A DNA stretch of 8,283 bases from Promethearchaeia archaeon (GTDB lineage: Archaea; Asgardarchaeota; Lokiarchaeia; Sigyniarchaeales; SOKP01): assembly GCA_029856445.1 (NCBI GenBank), contig JAHQWY010000160.1, forward strand, positions 1 to 8,283, given 5' to 3'. A program made the position numbers and the translations under genes. Position 1 is the stretch's first letter, and each line of letters begins with the position of its first letter. The notes beneath the pieces are model-generated. The model was not told the DNA's origin, did not search any database, and saw only the letters and a list, made by a program, of their open reading frames with translations. Of the stretch, positions 6,446 to 8,283 are shown one piece after another.

Positions 6446-7655
6446 ATAATGCTCTATATATTGGCCATTTTCTCCACACATAAGCAAACAGGATTTCAAT
6501 CCAGAGAAACCATAATAAAAATGGAGTGGGGTTCATTTTCCAATAATCTGTGGTATCCCCAAACAATAGGGGTGACAAGAGATAATATCCGAAAAAAGTC
6601 GCAGTTCCAATCCCTATGACTAATAAGAATCTGAAAGTAAAATTCTTCCATTGTGTATATTTTTTTGGCCAATTTTCAAAAAATAGAGATACTAGAACAA
6701 CAGCACATATAAGAAATATGGCGTATGTTATACTCATCATATGCCAACCTTTTAATCTTGTAATAGCATCGGGAGGTGTACCTCCAATCATTTCGAACAA
6801 AGGATCAAAAATGTATTTGGCAATATAGGGGCCAATCAGAGAGGTGATAAACCCTAATAAGATGCAGGACCCAAATGCTATTATCCCTATAAATGGTTGT
6901 TTTCTTCCTAATTTACTCCATGGCCAATATTCGAACACCATTAATGTGAGTAATGAAAAAAGAATTAACCACTGGGTCCACCCGAGTGAAAATGCATAAC
7001 TTGGAAAACTTGTTATAGGTTTAACCGCGCTTGCTTCAGATGTAGCTTTACGTTCTCCAGCAGGAAAAAATAATAAAAACCAAACAATTAAAGTAATCGC
7101 ATTTCCAATTATCCAAACAATTATTCCGCGTTTGGGTTGTTTTAATTTAAAAAAAGGCCAATACATTGTACCAGCAACCCATAGAACGCCAAAAGAAAAA
7201 CAGGAGCCACTTAAAGCACCAAAAATAGAGGCACCAACAAACCAAGCTATATAAGGATCTGAAATTTCGCTACTATAGAATGAAGTAAACAAAGGTAACA
7301 ACACCAGTGAGAAAATAATAATGATTATTGCATTGATTGCTGTCCCCACCAGTCCTACTTTCCATGGAGTACGAAACCAATTATAATAAGGCCAATTTTC
7401 AAACCAAATAGCCCAAACAACTCCAACTAATCCAAATCCCCCGATAACTGTTGCCCAAGCAGTAATTTCCATATCCCATAATGGCATAGGATTATGCCAA
7501 CGTGGATCAAAAAAGATCAACCATGTTACAAAGCTTATAATAAAAACAATCAAAATTGATAAGATCCCAGCAATTGGTTGTTTATAACGTGCCATAACAA
7601 TCATCGGTGCCTCATCCGCAGAGGGAATTCCAACTTTTTCGCCTGCAAGTGCCAT
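6444..7655 (-). CDS. Ten-helix membrane protein built of five tandem WP-motif repeats, function unknown
   Basis: A 403-residue polytopic membrane protein that I do not recognise. After a 24-residue cytoplasm-like N-terminus it consists of five two-helix units. Each unit has a basic/proline entry (KQP at 25-27, RTP at 95-97, KQP at 172-174 and 252-254; the fifth lacks the Pro), a first helix ending near a Pro (FFDP, LLPL, FFPA, FDPL, LSPL), a loop, a Trp-led second helix and a terminal Trp-Pro. The Trp-Pro pairs fall at 88-89, 166-167, 244-245, 329-330 and 397-398, often as FENWP or FEYWP. About ten helices result. Loops vary, with the longest around residues 198-222 and 275-303. Start: ATG at 7655 has a weak TAGTGA 5 nt upstream; GTG at 7664 would lie within that element. 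It is first in an operon with an acyl-CoA ligase and a KAS III, so transport or membrane handling of the same acyl compound is possible but unproven. Confidence 0.82.
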   Translation of the reverse strand: MALAGEKVGIPSADEAPMIVMARYKQPIAGILSILIVFIISFVTWLIFFDPRWHNPMPLWDMEITAWATVIGGFGLVGVVWAIWFENWPYYNWFRTPWKVGLVGTAINAIIIIIFSLVLLPLFTSFYSSEISDPYIAWFVGASIFGALSGSCFSFGVLWVAGTMYWPFFKLKQPKRGIIVWIIGNAITLIVWFLLFFPAGERKATSEASAVKPITSFPSYAFSLGWTQWLILFSLLTLMVFEYWPWSKLGRKQPFIGIIAFGSCILLGFITSLIGPYIAKYIFDPLFEMIGGTPPDAITRLKGWHMMSITYAIFLICAVVLVSLFFENWPKKYTQWKNFTFRFLLVIGIGTATFFGYYLLSPLLFGDTTDYWKMNPTPFLLWFLWIEILFAYVWRKWPIYRAL

Positions 7656-7693
7656 AATATTCACTAAAAATTATTTATTGGTTTTTTTAATAT

Positions 7694-7703
7694 ATGCTAT
7701 AAT
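7694..7703. repeat. 10-bp direct repeat, copy proximal to the operon
   Basis: ATGCTATAAT (plus strand), identical to 7721-7730 with a 27-bp period. On the transcribed side it lies between the TATA box and the predicted start site, where a bound regulator would block initiation. Confidence 0.45.
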
Positions 7704-7708
7704 ACTTA

Positions 7709-7720
7709 TTTTATATATAA
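7709..7720 (-). promoter_or_regulatory. TATA box of the three-gene operon
   Basis: The minus strand reads TTATATATAAAA, a near-ideal archaeal TATA element. With about 27 nt to initiation the transcript would start near 7688, giving a leader of about 33 nt before the ATG at 7655. Flanking 10-bp direct repeats make it likely to be regulated. The rest of the 187-bp spacer to the DUF362 gene shows no other clear element; the TTTTC and CTTTT runs after the DUF362 stop are weak terminator candidates. Confidence 0.55.
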
Positions 7721-7730
7721 ATGCTATAAT
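7721..7730. repeat. 10-bp direct repeat, copy distal to the operon
   Basis: ATGCTATAAT (plus strand), identical to 7694-7703. For the leftward promoter it sits directly upstream of the TATA box, at the TFB-recognition (BRE) position, so binding here could also interfere with or help assembly of the initiation complex. Confidence 0.45.
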
Positions 7731-7842
7731 TAATTTAGATCATAATTTATTTATTGCATAAAAGAGTAGGTGATTCTATCAATCCCTAGATTAGATGTAT
7801 TTTAGAAAACTATAGAAAATATACGTTAACTTTATAACATTA

Positions 7843-8283
7843 TCAGATTCTCACTAAATCATACTCAACTGATCCTATTTTATTTTTAACAGCAGCATCA
7901 AATTGATAAGAGGTATTTACAGTTGGATTCAAAGCATTAAATTTTTCTACACCTCTTTCTAAAGGTATGGTCCATTCCCCATTATTATCCAGAAATGGAA
8001 GCCCTGGAGCATCAGTTTCCATGTCAACGCAAGCTTTATCAATAGAAACAGGATCAATAGAACCAAATATACCAAGATCAGGTATAACTGGCACACTCGC
8101 ATTAGAAACACAATCACACTTAGCAGGAATATCAAAAGCAAAATTGATATATCGAATTTTTTCAGGACCGAAACTTAACACAGCCTTAACATTATCAATA
8201 AAGCGCTCAACAAATTTTTTTACATTATTCCAAGGAGGTCTTCTTATTGCTTTCTCAATTGGGCATTTTAGGAGACATCTACC
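7843..8283 (-). CDS. DUF362 iron-sulfur protein, C-terminal part (partial)
   Basis: The last 146 residues of a longer protein that begins beyond the right edge; the reading frame is open to base 8283. Seen: GRCLLKCPIEKAI at the edge, which is the end of a ferredoxin-type cluster motif (Cys-x3-Cys-Pro then an AI segment), followed by the DUF362 C-terminal core: YINFAFDIPAKCDC (visible residues 45-58), then PVIPDLGIFGSIDPVSIDKA (65-84). DUF362 proteins commonly pair this domain with a 4Fe-4S ferredoxin module; their role is mostly unassigned but presumed redox or metal-related. A GTG at 8179-8181 gives an apparent 112-residue gene but falls after the conserved ferredoxin motif, so it is not the start. 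It ends with TGA and is separated from the downstream operon by about 187 bp containing that operon's own promoter, so it is probably a separate unit. Confidence 0.85.
   Translation of the reverse strand, partial: GRCLLKCPIEKAIRRPPWNNVKKFVERFIDNVKAVLSFGPEKIRYINFAFDIPAKCDCVSNASVPVIPDLGIFGSIDPVSIDKACVDMETDAPGLPFLDNNGEWTIPLERGVEKFNALNPTVNTSYQFDAAVKNKIGSVEYDLVRI

Noticed and set aside
7681..7760. A repeat array or CRISPR-like element
   Set aside because: Only two copies of a 10-bp unit occur and they flank a TATA box; too short and too few for an array.
7959..8141. A 60-residue minus-strand reading frame
   Set aside because: It overlaps the DUF362 coding sequence in another frame and has only low-complexity Leu-rich content; a shadow of the real gene.
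7843..8181. A self-contained 112-residue gene starting at GTG 8181
   Set aside because: The frame stays open to the window edge and encodes a ferredoxin-like Cys motif upstream of this codon, so it is the tail of a longer DUF362 protein.

Overview
The window is strongly AT-rich DNA, most likely from an archaeon. The evidence is a secreted protein with a PGF-type C-terminal sorting tail (Ile-Pro-Gly-Phe, one membrane helix, Lys-Lys-Arg-Arg), TATA-box-like promoters with short leaders, and T-tract gene ends without hairpins. The tail resembles those on surface proteins of Asgard (Lokiarchaeia-like) archaea, but placing the organism there is inference. Shine-Dalgarno sites are used, the genetic code looks standard, and GTG serves as a start at least once. 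I see no tRNA, rRNA, CRISPR array, transposase or phage gene.

Left part (1-3815). A partial HMGL/isopropylmalate-synthase-family enzyme reads leftward off the window edge. It is divergent from a VUT/YhhQ-family membrane transporter, probably for a queuosine or archaeosine precursor (1201-1980). That gene converges on a secreted, membrane-anchored, probably glycosylated protein of unknown function (2011-2832, minus). A 203-bp divergent spacer with a perfect 9-bp inverted repeat separates it from a serine alpha/beta hydrolase (3036-3815, plus).

Central operon (7655 down to 3842, minus). Three tightly packed genes are transcribed in this order: a ten-helix membrane protein made of five tandem two-helix repeats ending in Trp-Pro; a FadD-like acyl-CoA ligase; and a thiolase-fold beta-ketoacyl synthase III homologue. 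At both junctions the upstream TAG stop lies inside the next gene's Shine-Dalgarno sequence (TAGGTG), implying translational coupling. Upstream is a TATA box bracketed by two identical 10-bp direct repeats 27 bp apart, the layout of a regulated archaeal promoter. Ligase plus KAS III suggests that a free carboxylic acid is activated and then condensed or transferred. The repeat membrane protein could serve the same pathway, but its function is unknown. The hydrolase converges on this operon from the other side.

Right edge (7843-8283, minus). The C-terminal part of a DUF362 iron-sulfur protein, including the end of a ferredoxin-like cluster motif, is cut by the window edge.

The most novel items are the five-fold WP-repeat membrane protein and its operon with an acyl ligase and an atypical KAS III under a repeat-flanked promoter.
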